A stretch of 64,000 nucleotides of DNA from DASXUL01 sp036504855 (GCA_036504855.1 DASXUL010000058.1:9801-73800), one strand, 5' to 3'; numbered from the stretch's first letter, positions 17,477 through 26,477 are shown. Translations and numbers: made by a program. The notes: generated from the sequence alone by a model not told the origin.

Positions 17477-18514
17477 ATGCTGATTCTGGGCATTGAGACA
17501 AGTTGCGACGAAACGTCGGTAGCCGTGGTGCGAGACGGACGGGAGATCCTGTCCAACGTCATCTCCTCGCAGGCCGACTTGCACGCGCTGTACGGCGGCG
17601 TGGTTCCGGAGATCGCCAGCCGCCGCCACGTGGAAACGATCAACCCGGCGCTCCAGGAGGCCCTGAAGGTGGCCGGCGTGGAGTGGGGCGATCTGTCCGC
17701 CGTAGCCGTGACGCACCGTCCAGGGCTCGTGGGAGCCCTGCTGGTAGGCGTGGCGGCCGCCAAATCCGTGGCCTTCGCGCGCGGCATCCCGCTGGTGGGC
17801 GTGCATCACCTGGAAGGGCATCTATTCGCGAACCTGCTGGCCGATCCGTCTCTGGAGATGCCGTTCCTTTGCCTCATCGTATCGGGCGGCCACTCGGATA
17901 TCGTGCTGGCCCACGCCTACGGCCGGTACGACATCCTGGGACGCACGCGCGATGACGCCGCGGGAGAAGCGTTCGACAAGGTGGCCCGGCTGCTGGGCCT
18001 GGAGTATCCGGGCGGCCCGAACGTACAGAGGGCCGCCGAGGGCGGCAACCCGACCGCCTACGCCTTCCCGCGCGCGGACCTGGATGGCAGCCTGGATTTC
18101 AGTTTCAGCGGCCTGAAGACGTCCGTTCTGCGGACGATGCAAAAGGAACCCAGCGCGCCCATCGCGGACGTGGCCGCATCATTCCAGGCCGCCGTTGTGG
18201 ATGTCCTCGTTGCGAAGACGATGCGCGCCGCGGAAATGACCGGCCTGAAGACAGTTGCGATGGGTGGCGGCGTGGCCGCCAATGGCCCATTGCGCGCCGC
18301 TATGAGGGCTGCTGGAGAGGAGCGCGGCCTCCGCGTGCTCTGGCCGCCGCCGATCCTCTGCACAGACAACGCCGCGATGATCGCCGCAGCCGGCTACTTC
18401 CGACTAATGGCCCACGGCCCAGACACGCTTTCGCTCGAGACCGAAGCCACGTGCTCGCTGGCGCAGGTATGCCCCGCCAATGCGATGGCGGGTCTAGCCG
18501 GAGCACCACTTTAG
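17477..18514 (+). CDS. tsaD: tRNA N6-adenosine threonylcarbamoyltransferase
   Basis: A 345-residue Kae1/TsaD protein: ILGIETSCDETSVAVV (ASKHA phosphate loop), YGGVVPEIASRRHVE, GLVGALLVGVAAAKS, and the metal-binding VHHLEGHLFANLL at about 110-122. FLCLIVSGGHSDIV and DDAAGEAFDKVARLLGLEYPGGP are also exact family blocks. It transfers threonylcarbamoyl to A37 of tRNA with TsaB and TsaE, neither of which is visible. Its last 21 bases overlap the convergent recQ gene. Confidence 0.95.
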   Translation: MLILGIETSCDETSVAVVRDGREILSNVISSQADLHALYGGVVPEIASRRHVETINPALQEALKVAGVEWGDLSAVAVTHRPGLVGALLVGVAAAKSVAFARGIPLVGVHHLEGHLFANLLADPSLEMPFLCLIVSGGHSDIVLAHAYGRYDILGRTRDDAAGEAFDKVARLLGLEYPGGPNVQRAAEGGNPTAYAFPRADLDGSLDFSFSGLKTSVLRTMQKEPSAPIADVAASFQAAVVDVLVAKTMRAAEMTGLKTVAMGGGVAANGPLRAAMRAAGEERGLRVLWPPPILCTDNAAMIAAAGYFRLMAHGPDTLSLETEATCSLAQVCPANAMAGLAGAPL

Positions 18515-20407
18515 CACGTCGCCGAATCGATACTCATCCAGGCGCCCGAAGACCGGCTCGCGTGTGAGCTTGGCCTTGGATGTGGCGGGGCTTGTGAGGC
18601 CGCACAGATAGCGGGCCGCCTGACGGGGATGGCCCAACGCCTCGGGATGCGCCGCGCGGAGCGCCTGAAAGGCGCCTACGTCCAGGCTGGCGGGCAACGG
18701 CGCGCGGGGCCGTTCCGGCGGCATCACCTGGGCAGCGCGCGTTACGCACCAGGTGCAGTGCCCACACGGGCCATCACGATGTTCGCCGAAGTAACCTACC
18801 AGTGCATTCACCTGGCACCCGTCGTGGGTCACAAGGTCCAGCACCTGCTGGATGCGCCAGATCTCCTGGCGCTCGCGCCGTTGGAACCGGCCTACCAGGT
18901 CGGCCGCAAGCGCATCCTCGTCCTCCGCCTCTCGCAGCCGGGTATAGCGCTGGCGCACGTCCGCCGATCGCAACTCGATCAGGCCGCGTTCGTCCAGCAC
19001 CTCCAGCGCCCGGATGACGCGGCGCCGCTCCGCCCCCAACTCGGCCGCCATTTCGTCGGGGTTGAGGCCATACCAGATGCGGCCCTTCTTTGCGCGGTCG
19101 AAGATCGCCTTCACGAACTCGCCAGGTTCGCCGGGGAATGCGCCGTATACCTCCACCATCGGAACCAGCGGCTTCGCCTCATAGCCGGCGTAGAAGGGCG
19201 TGCCCTGATGGAACACGCCAAGAAGCTCCAGATACGTCAGCGCCGTGCGGAGCACCAACTGCCGGATGTCCAGCCGATCTGAAAGTTGAAAGAGTGATAG
19301 GTCGAAGGCGGGGCCGCGGCTAAGCAGTTCGCGCACCAACGCGCGGAGGGACTCTTCCGTGGGCGTATCGCCATAGGCAAAGTTCTCCAGAGTGGAAACG
19401 TCGTCCGCCGAGGCCAGCATCTCAACAGTGGAAGGCAGGCCGTCCCGGCCGGCGCGGCCGATCTCCTGGCTGAATGACTCCAACCCCTTCGGGAGGTTGT
19501 AGTGGTAGACGTAACGCACGTCCGCTTTGTCGATTCCCATTCCGAAGGCGATGGTGGCCACCACGATGCCGTCCGACGATGCCATCCACCAGTTCTGCGT
19601 TTCCGTGCGCGCCTCGGTCACCATGCCGGCGTGGTAGGCGCGAGCCGGCAGCCCGGCGGCGGCCAGATAGGCGGCGAGGCGCTCGGCGGTGCGTTGAAGC
19701 GTTACATAGACGATTGCCGAGCCCGGTTTGCGCGACTGTAGACGGCGGACCAGCAGGCGACTGCGCTCGTCAGCGGCGACCGGGGTCGTCGCCATGTTCA
19801 GGTTGGGCCGGTAGAAGCCCGTCACCACGGCGCACTCCTCCGGAATGCAAAACCCGGCGCAGATATCTTTCACCACGGAAGGCGTTGCCGTTGCGGTGAG
19901 CGCCAGCACGCGCTCCGCGCCAAGAGACCGGGCCGTTTCGGCCAGCTTCAGGTAGTCGGGCCGAAAGTTGTGCCCCCACTCGGAGATGCAGTGGGCCTCA
20001 TCCACGGCGAAGAGCGAAATGTGGGCGCGCGTGAGATCGTTCACGAAACGCTCATTGTTGAACCGTTCCGGCGCCACGTAGAGGAGCTTCAGGGATCCAT
20101 CGCGGATCTCATCGCGAAGATCGCCGGCCTCGCGCGCCGTCAGGGACGAATCCCAGCGGGCCGCCGCCACCCCGCGGGACTGTAGGAACTCCACCTGGTC
20201 CTTCATCAAAGCAATCAGGGGGGAGACAACCACCGTGAGGCCGTCCAGGGTCAGCGCGGGAAGCTGATAGCATAGGGATTTGCCGCCGCCGGTGGGGAAC
20301 ACAGCCAGCGCGGCCTTCTGATCCATCAGCGCGGCGATGACGCGCTCCTGCCCGGGGCGAAAGGCAGAGAAGCCGAACTGGGCGTTCAGAAGGCCGGCCA
20401 GGTCCAT
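18494..20407 (-). CDS. recQ: RecQ-family ATP-dependent DNA helicase
   Basis: A 637-residue superfamily 2 helicase: FRPGQERVIAAL (Q/0 motif), FPTGGGKSLCYQLP (Walker A), VVSPLIALMKDQV, LLYVAPERF, AVDEAHCISEWGHNFRPDY (DEAH and the RecQ aromatic-loop region), ALTATATP, and IVATIAFGMGIDKADVRYV with YSQEIGRAGRDG-like residues. A cysteine set ending in CGHCTWC marks the zinc-binding subdomain. The C-terminus is not a clear HRDC domain; it ends RLDEYRFGDVLKWCSG. GGGAG precedes the ATG at 20407. Part of its 5' end is duplicated at 21531-21643. Confidence 0.93.
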   Translation of the reverse strand: MDLAGLLNAQFGFSAFRPGQERVIAALMDQKAALAVFPTGGGKSLCYQLPALTLDGLTVVVSPLIALMKDQVEFLQSRGVAAARWDSSLTAREAGDLRDEIRDGSLKLLYVAPERFNNERFVNDLTRAHISLFAVDEAHCISEWGHNFRPDYLKLAETARSLGAERVLALTATATPSVVKDICAGFCIPEECAVVTGFYRPNLNMATTPVAADERSRLLVRRLQSRKPGSAIVYVTLQRTAERLAAYLAAAGLPARAYHAGMVTEARTETQNWWMASSDGIVVATIAFGMGIDKADVRYVYHYNLPKGLESFSQEIGRAGRDGLPSTVEMLASADDVSTLENFAYGDTPTEESLRALVRELLSRGPAFDLSLFQLSDRLDIRQLVLRTALTYLELLGVFHQGTPFYAGYEAKPLVPMVEVYGAFPGEPGEFVKAIFDRAKKGRIWYGLNPDEMAAELGAERRRVIRALEVLDERGLIELRSADVRQRYTRLREAEDEDALAADLVGRFQRRERQEIWRIQQVLDLVTHDGCQVNALVGYFGEHRDGPCGHCTWCVTRAAQVMPPERPRAPLPASLDVGAFQALRAAHPEALGHPRQAARYLCGLTSPATSKAKLTREPVFGRLDEYRFGDVLKWCSG

Positions 20408-20471
20408 AGGGTCTCCCTTGGGCTTCTCCCGCCATTGAGAACGAGGGAAGCGATGGCGATTGGCGGAGTAG

Positions 20472-21362
20472 TCACTCCCCGTACCTCTTCAACTCGTGGC
20501 CGGCTTCGAGCAGACCCGCGAAGGCTCTCTGCATACCTTGCGGCGGAGTGCAGTCCCAGTCCCAATCGAGCCATTCGTCGTGCGTACACGGAAAACGCAC
20601 AACAGGCAGCTTGAGTTCGTCGGCAAGCCTATGTACGACAGCCTTTGGGTCTTCCACCGTGGCAGCAATGACGGCGTGTTCCCGACGTTCGGCGCCAAAG
20701 GGACACACCCAGTAAGAGCAGTTAAGGGGTGCAGCAGTATCGGAGGTAAGGGCATCCCACCGTGCTGGGCGATGAGTGGTGCGAACAGCTTCCAGCCATT
20801 CGAGATACGATTGCTCCGGCTCTAGCTCCTGTGGAAATATGGCAATCCTGACTCCCTCATAGTGTCCATAGCCTTGGGCGCCGGGAAAAACCATGTCTGT
20901 TAATCTATGAGGCCGGACGATGACATCCACGTGCCCCGGAGGTCCGGCGAGGAGATCCGGGAGTATGTCCTGAGGCAGCAAGCTTCTGTCTACCAACTGC
21001 GCCATTTCCGAAGACACAGGAGTTCGCTTGCCGCCCCCGCCCATCAAGCTCCCTTCGAATGCACCCATCAACCAGAGTGCCTGTTCATTCGGTTTGAATT
21101 CCAGGATTCGCAGCAGCGCTGCCACAGCCTCAGCCATGTCCCAGAAACTCGCAGACCAACTACGTTCCCGCAGTGACGAAGATCTGATTATCCCGGAGTC
21201 ACCTACGGGTTGCTCGCAGTGGACTACCGATACTAGAGCAGCGTCCATCACACTGGCGGGTCCATCCGGAAGGCGTTGGGAAGGGAGGGCAACAGCCTTA
21301 GTGCCTGGATAGACGTTATCGAACCAGGCGAGGGCAGTAAGGCTTGCTGGTCTATCGATCAT
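20472..21362 (-). CDS. Unrecognised 296-residue protein bracketed by recQ 5' duplication
   Basis: A 296-residue protein I do not recognise with certainty. It has no signal peptide or membrane segment. Noticeable segments are RERSWSASFWDMAEAVAALL, ALWLMGAFEGSLMGGGGKRT, GHVDVIVRPHRLTDMVFPGA and a Trp/Asp-rich stretch HDEWLDWDWDCTPPQG near the end. An AGG-type ribosome site lies before the ATG at 21362. Its base composition is visibly less GC-rich than the flanking recQ and peptidase genes. The gene sits between true recQ and a copy of the first part of recQ, which points to insertion by a duplication-generating event. Confidence 0.6.
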   Translation of the reverse strand: MIDRPASLTALAWFDNVYPGTKAVALPSQRLPDGPASVMDAALVSVVHCEQPVGDSGIIRSSSLRERSWSASFWDMAEAVAALLRILEFKPNEQALWLMGAFEGSLMGGGGKRTPVSSEMAQLVDRSLLPQDILPDLLAGPPGHVDVIVRPHRLTDMVFPGAQGYGHYEGVRIAIFPQELEPEQSYLEWLEAVRTTHRPARWDALTSDTAAPLNCSYWVCPFGAERREHAVIAATVEDPKAVVHRLADELKLPVVRFPCTHDEWLDWDWDCTPPQGMQRAFAGLLEAGHELKRYGE

Positions 21363-21440
21363 GATCTGAACCTCGCAGCGAGACTTTGCCCGATACCCTC
21401 CAAGGCGAGTTTCGCGTACATCGCACCAGCAAATCCTTCT

Positions 21441-21603
21441 GGCTAAGAGTCAATGTGCGGCGCCCCGTGACCACTTACAGCTAGGAAATCCATGACGATC
21501 TGTTGCCCCCGGTGTTTTCCCCATCGAGATGCGATGACGCGCTCCTGCCCGGGGCGTAAGGTAGCGAATCCGAACTGGGCGTACTGAGGGCCGGCAAGGT
21601 CCA
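21441..21603 (-). pseudogene. Truncated duplicate of the recQ 5' end
   Basis: Reading from a GTG at 21603, the frame begins VDLAGPQYAQFGFATLRPGQ and continues ERVIAS, against MDLAGLLNAQFGFSAFRPGQ and ERVIAA in recQ, then diverges completely and stops after about 53 codons. The similarity at DNA level runs about 110 bases (20334-20445 matched by 21531-21643) and includes the upstream untranslated region with TTCCTTGGGCTTC. It is a relic of a duplicated recQ start. Lies in the 310-bp gap between the unrecognised gene and the M20 peptidase gene. Confidence 0.75.
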
Positions 21604-21672
21604 CAGGAACTTCCTTGGGCTTCCCCGGCCACAGTGACGATGGGGTAAGCTTTGGCCATTAGCGTGATGCCG

Positions 21673-22785
21673 TTACGCCGCGCGACGGATGGTTTCGGCC
21701 AGCGTGCGCGCGCCGGCAGCCATGTCGGCCGTGGCGATACTCTCGGCGGTGGTATGGATATCCTTGTAGCCGCAGCCGATGACCACGCAACGCATACCCT
21801 GCTTGGCGAAGTTGTTGGCGTCCATGCCTCCGCCCGTGCGTTGGAGCGTGGGTTCCATGCCGAGCGAGCGCATAGCCTCGGAGACGATGCGCACTTCCCG
21901 GCCGTCTGGATTGGCCGAGAAGGCGTCGAAAACACGTTCAATGTTGATGTCGACGAGGGCGCCGGCCTCTTTGGCGGCCGTCTCAACGGCGGCGACCATT
22001 GCCTTCACCTGCGCGTCCAGCTTCGCGTTGTCGCGGCTGCGCGCTTCGGCGTCGAACCGGCACTCCGGGGCGACGATGTTGGTGGCCTGCCCGCCCTGAA
22101 TCGTGCCCACGTTCGCCGTGGTCTCGAAGTCGAGACGGCCGAGGGGCATGGCGGATATGGCGCGCGCGGCGACGCCAATAGCGGAGATGCCTTCCTCCGG
22201 CCGCGCTCCCGCATGGGCGGCCCTGCCGTGGATGGCGAACTCGAGTTTGTCCTGCGAGGGCGACTCCGTGATGACGGCATTCAGCGGTTGTCCGCTGTCC
22301 ACCACCCAGCCGGATCGGGCGCGGATACGAGAGGCATCGAAATGCCGGGAACCGAGGAGGCCGATCTCCTCGGCGATGGTGATAACCACTTCGATGGGTG
22401 GAGTGGGGGCGCCTTCTTCATCAAGGGCCTCGATGGCCTCCAGGATGCACGCTACGCCGGCCTTGTCATCGGCCCCGAGGACCGTAGTCCCGTCCGTGCG
22501 GATAACGCCGTCCTCGTGGAGGATGACGATGCCCTCGGTAGGCTGGACCGTGTCGATATGGGCGTTGAGGAAGATGGGCTCGGCCGCCGCTGAGCCGGCG
22601 CGGCGCGCAATGAGGTTGCCGGTGTCGCCGCCGATAGCCGCGCCCGCGTCATCGAACTGCACCGTAAAACCCAGTCGCTGAAAGTGGGCCTCGGCCACTG
22701 CCATCGCGGCTGATTCGCGCCGCGAGGGGCTGTTCACGCGCACGAGGCGCAGGAAGGTCTCCACGAGCCGTTGTTCGTTCACCAA
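21673..22785 (-). CDS. M20-family metallopeptidase (peptidase T-like)
   Basis: A 370-residue M20/M25/M40 peptidase. The first zinc motif is FLNAHIDTVQP (H-x-D), then VLGADDKAGVACILEAIEAL with the bridging Asp, ITIAEEIGLLGSRHFD with the catalytic Glu pair, and VVIGCGYKDIHTTAESIATADM near the end supplying the last His. The dimerisation domain lies at about 175-285. Members remove N-terminal residues from small peptides or deacylate amino-acid derivatives. The start codon is a GTG at 22785 with a poor ribosome site. It lies downstream of the Gfo/Idh gene on the same strand but behind a hairpin, so it may be a separate unit. Confidence 0.85.
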   Translation of the reverse strand: MVNEQRLVETFLRLVRVNSPSRRESAAMAVAEAHFQRLGFTVQFDDAGAAIGGDTGNLIARRAGSAAAEPIFLNAHIDTVQPTEGIVILHEDGVIRTDGTTVLGADDKAGVACILEAIEALDEEGAPTPPIEVVITIAEEIGLLGSRHFDASRIRARSGWVVDSGQPLNAVITESPSQDKLEFAIHGRAAHAGARPEEGISAIGVAARAISAMPLGRLDFETTANVGTIQGGQATNIVAPECRFDAEARSRDNAKLDAQVKAMVAAVETAAKEAGALVDINIERVFDAFSANPDGREVRIVSEAMRSLGMEPTLQRTGGGMDANNFAKQGMRCVVIGCGYKDIHTTAESIATADMAAGARTLAETIRRAA

Positions 22786-22818
22786 GGCACTACCCCCGTC
22801 TCCCTATATGCAGGCGAA

Positions 22819-22844
22819 CGGGGGCAAGGCAAGCCTCGCCCCCG
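22819..22844 (-). terminator. Hairpin downstream of the Gfo/Idh oxidoreductase gene
   Basis: A 12-bp stem with one mismatch (22819-22830 with 22833-22844), about 25 bases after the stop at 22870 on the minus strand and before the peptidase start. There is no T-tract. Probable end of the aminotransferase/oxidoreductase transcript. Confidence 0.55.
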
Positions 22845-22869
22845 CCCGCACCTGAACGTTGTCGATCGC

Positions 22870-23889
22870 CTACTCGGGCAGGGTGCGCTCCAAGGAGCGC
22901 AGTTCATGCTCGCCCGGGCCCAGCGGGAACACGATCTGCCGGCGCTCCACCGCGGAGCGAATGAGGCCGCACATGATCTCCTGGTCCTTGAAGGCATCCT
23001 CGCCGCTGCAAGGATGGACCTTCGTTCCGTCCAGGTAGAGAGCGATGTCTTCGATGTAGGGCTTCTGCTCGTGGTCACTGTCCCACGTGCCTTCGCCGCT
23101 GAAGACGCCGTCCTTCGTGACCGCGCGCCATCCGCCGCCAACGAAACACTCGGCAAAGCCTTCGGTTCCCTGGGCGCCAACGCGCACCTTGCGCCACCAG
23201 TATTCAACTTCCGGCACATCTGGGGCCAGGCTGCCGGTCTCCAGCGTGCCGCGCACGCCGTTGTTGAACTGGATGAAGCCGCCAAGGTAATCCGGTGACG
23301 GATGGTTGTCGGTGAGCTTCTCCCGGCCGTGGGCCATGCCGATGACCCACTCGACGTCGGCGCCGGGGTTGAAGTAGCGCATGTAGTCGGCCAGGTGGGT
23401 GGCCATGTGCATCATCCAGCCCGTGCAGGTGGCGTAGACGTTCTCGATGCGGCCGAGAGCGCCCGCGTCGATCAGCTTGCGCACTTCGACGAATTGCTGG
23501 TTGTACTTGCGCTGGTGGCTCATCACGGACTTGACGCCGGAGGCGTTCAGCAAGTCACGGATCTCAATCGCTTCGGTCATGCTGGTGGCCATCGGCTTCT
23601 CGTAGGCGATCAGCTTCACGCCGGCCTCACAGCCCAGCTTGATGAGGGGCAGACGAACGGTTGGCGGCGTACAGAAGCAGAACACGTCGGGCTTGACGGC
23701 GTTGAGCATCTCGCCCGCGTCCTTGAAGGTAGCGGGGTTGCCGGAAATGGCGGCGGCATCCGCAATGCGGCCCTCGTCCACGTCGGCGATGCCTACCACT
23801 TTGAAGCGCTCGTTCGTGTGGAAGAGATCGGCGTGGACCTTGCCGCGCTTGCCGAGTCCGGCAATGGCGACGGTATATACCTGAGGCAT
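22870..23889 (-). CDS. Gfo/Idh/MocA-family NAD(P)-dependent oxidoreductase
   Basis: A 339-residue protein. The N-terminal Rossmann fold opens VAIAGLGKRGKVHADLF and continues VVGIADVDEGRIADAAAI; the catalytic-lysine motif is LIAYEKPMATSMTEA (EKP). The C-terminal alpha/beta domain has NVYATCTGWMMHMATHLADY, with the substrate-binding His region, and NGVRGTLETGSL. The family oxidises sugar hydroxyls. AGGAG six bases before the ATG at 23889 fixes the start. It lies after a DegT aminotransferase gene, a pairing used for 3-amino sugars such as kanosamine (NtdC/NtdA) or UDP-2,3-diamino sugars (WbpB/WbpE); which product is unknown. Confidence 0.88.
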   Translation of the reverse strand: MPQVYTVAIAGLGKRGKVHADLFHTNERFKVVGIADVDEGRIADAAAISGNPATFKDAGEMLNAVKPDVFCFCTPPTVRLPLIKLGCEAGVKLIAYEKPMATSMTEAIEIRDLLNASGVKSVMSHQRKYNQQFVEVRKLIDAGALGRIENVYATCTGWMMHMATHLADYMRYFNPGADVEWVIGMAHGREKLTDNHPSPDYLGGFIQFNNGVRGTLETGSLAPDVPEVEYWWRKVRVGAQGTEGFAECFVGGGWRAVTKDGVFSGEGTWDSDHEQKPYIEDIALYLDGTKVHPCSGEDAFKDQEIMCGLIRSAVERRQIVFPLGPGEHELRSLERTLPE

Positions 23890-23937
23890 GGTTGTCTCCT
23901 GGGGTGCGTGCTTCGTGCCCGGCTCCACTTGAAGCGA

Positions 23938-23972
23938 GGAATCCCCAAAAGGGGCTGCCTTTTGGGGATTCC
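23938..23972. terminator. Perfect 15-bp hairpin between aminotransferase and oxidoreductase genes
   Basis: The arms 23938-23952 and 23958-23972 are exact reverse complements around a GGCTG loop; each holds an A4/T4 run. It lies between the DegT gene (stop at 24008) and the Gfo/Idh start (23889). It may terminate or attenuate the transcript or protect its 3' part after processing. Confidence 0.65.
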
Positions 23973-24007
23973 ACATCTCCAACGCGGTTACAGGCTCAAA
24001 GCTGAGC

Positions 24008-25129
24008 TTACTGCTTGGCGTCCCACTCCTTCACGGCCGCGGCCACGTAGGAGCAATCGCTTTCAGTGAGCTCGGGGTAGATCGGCAGGCTGAGGCACTG
24101 GGCGGCGTTCTTCTCGGTTTCGGGGAGCACCGGGCACGGGTCGCCCTTGCCGAACGGGAAGCCTTCCTGCTGATGGATGGCGACCGGATAGTTGGTCAGG
24201 GCGATGATGCCCTTCTCGTCCTTCAGGAAGGCCTGCAGCTCGTCGCGCTTCGGGGTTTCGACCACGAACAGGTGGTAGACGTGGCGATAGCCTGGCACGC
24301 CGTAGGGCAGGGTAACTGTCTTTACGCCGGCGAGTTCTTCATGGTACTGCTTGGAACGTGCGATGCGCGCATCGTTGAATTCGTCGATGTGCTTGATCTT
24401 CACGCTGAGGATGGCGGCGTGGATCTCGTCCAGGCGGCTGTTCCAGCCAACGCTATGGAAGGAACGCTTGCTGGAGCCATGGTTGCGCAGCTTGGAGACG
24501 ACTTCAACCATCTTCTCGCTGTTGGTCATCAGGCCGCCGGAATCGCCGAAGGTGCCGAGGTTCTTCGCGGTGATGAAGGACGTAGCGACGGCGTCGGAGT
24601 ACTGGCCGATCTTCCAGGTGTCGCCGGCGGCGCCCATGGCCTGGGCGCAGTCTTCAACGAGGAAGAGGTTGTGCTTCTTGGCGATGGCGGCGATGGCGGG
24701 CATCTCGGCGGGCTGGCCGTAGAGATGCACGGGGACGATCATCTTCGTGCGGGGGGTGATCTTCTCTTCGATCTTGGAGACGTCGATGTTGCGGGTCTTC
24801 GGGTGGCAGTCCACGAAAACGGGCGTGGCGCCGACCAGCCAGATGGCTTCGGCCGTGGCGAAGAAGGTATTGGAAGTGGTGATGACCTCGTCGCCGGGGC
24901 CGATGCCGAGGGCCAGGAACGCCAGCCAGAGGGCGTCGGTTCCGGAGTTCAGACCGAGAGCGTACTTGTGGCCGGTCTTCTCAGCCAATGTCTTCTCGAA
25001 GGCCTTGCCAACCGGACCCAGCGTATAGGTTCCGCTGTTCAGCACGCTTTCGATGGCGCTGTCGATCTCGCTCTTAAAGTTGTGATACTGCTTAACGTGG
25101 CCGTAAAACGGCACTTTGACGTCCGCCAT
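24008..25129 (-). CDS. DegT/DnrJ/EryC1/StrS-family sugar aminotransferase
   Basis: A 373-residue PLP enzyme of the sugar-aminotransferase family. LNSGTDALWLAFLALGIGPG is the cofactor phosphate site, LFLVEDCAQAMGA holds the Asp (about 160) that contacts the pyridine nitrogen, and SFITAKNLGTFGDSGGLMTN holds the PLP Lys at about 189. The family transaminates keto sugars, either nucleotide-linked or sugar phosphates. AGGAG six bases before the ATG at 25129 supports the start. Downstream on the same strand is a Gfo/Idh oxidoreductase that could make the keto substrate. Upstream lies an AT-rich motif shared with the sugar-phosphate isomerase gene. Confidence 0.9.
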   Translation of the reverse strand: MADVKVPFYGHVKQYHNFKSEIDSAIESVLNSGTYTLGPVGKAFEKTLAEKTGHKYALGLNSGTDALWLAFLALGIGPGDEVITTSNTFFATAEAIWLVGATPVFVDCHPKTRNIDVSKIEEKITPRTKMIVPVHLYGQPAEMPAIAAIAKKHNLFLVEDCAQAMGAAGDTWKIGQYSDAVATSFITAKNLGTFGDSGGLMTNSEKMVEVVSKLRNHGSSKRSFHSVGWNSRLDEIHAAILSVKIKHIDEFNDARIARSKQYHEELAGVKTVTLPYGVPGYRHVYHLFVVETPKRDELQAFLKDEKGIIALTNYPVAIHQQEGFPFGKGDPCPVLPETEKNAAQCLSLPIYPELTESDCSYVAAAVKEWDAKQ

Positions 25130-25203
25130 GTGTTTCTCCTCCTGATGGGAATCTCTCGCCCGACCGAGCCCGCACGCCTCCCCGCGCGCGGTCGCCGGGC
25201 ACA

Positions 25204-25243
25204 ATATGGAGTATTATATAACAATGACCGGCGCGGATGCATG
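25204..25243 (-). promoter_or_regulatory. Putative promoter/operator with TGTTATATAATA motif
   Basis: On the minus strand, 25212-25223 reads TGTTATATAATA, containing a TATAAT -10 hexamer, and ATGCATC lies 12 bases upstream. The same combination (ATGCATC, then TGTTATATAACA and ACT) occurs before the gene at 26526-27353. The DNA is strikingly AT-rich for this genome. The motif lies about 80 bases before the aminotransferase start. Confidence 0.55.
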
Positions 25244-25311
25244 CAAATCGGCATGCCCATCCGCGTCAAACTTGATGGATTGCCTCACGCCGGCCAAGGC
25301 AATGGTCTGGG

Positions 25312-26394
25312 CTATCGCGTGCGCGTGACCTTCTTCAGTCCGCGCGGGTGGTCCGGGTCAAACCCCCGGTGTCGCGCTAGGTGGAACGCGAAGAGCTGGG
25401 CCGCCACGATGTAGGAGATCGGAGAGACCCGCTCAGGAACGTTCACCGGGAGACGAATGCCGCGTTCGCCGGATCTCAGCGCGGCGTCATCATTGGCGAA
25501 CACCAGGCATTCGGCGCCCCGCTCGGTGAGTTGCGCCGTTAGGTCTAGAAGCTGCTGGTGAGCCCGGCCCTCGGGATTGAACACCAGGCATGGGAAGCCC
25601 CGGTCCACCACGGCGATAGGGCCATGTTGCAAGTCGGCGCCGCTATAGGCGTGCGTAACCAGGTAGCAGGTCTCGGCCAGCTTGAGGGCGGCTTCCATCG
25701 CGGTGCACTGGTTGAGGCCGCGGGCCACCGAGATGCAGTCCGTCATGTAGCGATACCGCTCGGAAACGGCGCGGATTTCATCGTCGGTCATCAAGACGCC
25801 CGCGATGTGATCCGGAACGCCCTTCAGCTCGCGCTCTAGGGCATCATCCTGGGTGAGGGGAGCCACCAGCATCGCAAGCGCCGCCAGGGTAGTGGTGTAG
25901 GTCTTCGTGGCCGCTACGCTGCGTTCAAGGCCGGCGTGGCAGAGCAGCACTTCGTCCGCGTTCTCCGCCAGGGGCGAATCGGCGAAGTTGGTGACCGCCA
26001 GGGTAAGGGCGCCGCCTTCTCGGGCATCGCGCAGAACCTCCACGATGTCTGTGCCCTGACCGCTCTGTGACACGCCGATGACCAGCGCGTCGTGCAGTTC
26101 CAGCTTCGTTTCATAGAGGGTCAGGACGGACGGCGCGGCCAATGCCACGGGCAATCCCACGTTCGTCTCAAACAGGTACTTGGCGTAGATGGCGGCGTTG
26201 TCGGACGTGCCGCGCGCGGCGATAATGGCGTAGCGCACTCCGCGGCTGCGGATGTGCTCGGCGAAAGCTTTCGCCGTCTGTTCGTTACGATCCAAGCATC
26301 GGGCTACCGCTCCTGGCTGCTCACGAATCTCCGCGAGCATCAGGTTTTCGGACTCCGATTGCAGTCCCGCTGGCACTTCGCCTGTCACGGGCAT
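25312..26394 (-). CDS. Double-SIS-domain sugar-phosphate isomerase/deaminase (GlmS C-terminal or NagB-II type)
   Basis: A 360-residue protein with two SIS domains, as in the isomerase half of GlmS and in AgaS/NagB-II. The first domain has IAARGTSDNAAIYAKYL and LVIGVSQSGQGTDIVEVL, with SVAATKTYTTTLAAL; the second has CISVARGLNQCTAMEAALKL and YSGADLQHGPIAVV. No glutaminase domain is present, so it more likely deaminates or isomerises amino-sugar or keto-sugar phosphates than makes GlcN-6-P from glutamine. AAGGAG abuts the ATG at 26394; a GTG six bases on (26388) has better spacing and may be the real start. It shares the locus with the isomerase, transketolase and aminotransferase genes. Confidence 0.85.
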   Translation of the reverse strand: MPVTGEVPAGLQSESENLMLAEIREQPGAVARCLDRNEQTAKAFAEHIRSRGVRYAIIAARGTSDNAAIYAKYLFETNVGLPVALAAPSVLTLYETKLELHDALVIGVSQSGQGTDIVEVLRDAREGGALTLAVTNFADSPLAENADEVLLCHAGLERSVAATKTYTTTLAALAMLVAPLTQDDALERELKGVPDHIAGVLMTDDEIRAVSERYRYMTDCISVARGLNQCTAMEAALKLAETCYLVTHAYSGADLQHGPIAVVDRGFPCLVFNPEGRAHQQLLDLTAQLTERGAECLVFANDDAALRSGERGIRLPVNVPERVSPISYIVAAQLFAFHLARHRGFDPDHPRGLKKVTRTR

Positions 26395-26444
26395 CTCCTT
26401 CTCAAGCTCTCCGGGCCCCAGCGCCCAGTTTGACGGTCCGCTGC

Positions 26445-26477
26445 CGCGGGGCGCAGCCGGACTGGCTGCGCCCCGCG
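26445..26477 (-). terminator. Perfect 14-bp hairpin after the sugar-phosphate isomerase gene
   Basis: Arms 26445-26458 and 26464-26477 pair fully around a GGACT loop, about 50 bases beyond the stop at 26526 and before the SIS gene. No T-tract on the minus strand. Confidence 0.62.

Noticed and set aside
24173..25414. 413-codon plus-strand frame opposite the DegT aminotransferase gene
   Set aside because: Shadow of the aminotransferase, whose PLP motifs, length and ribosome site are all in order.
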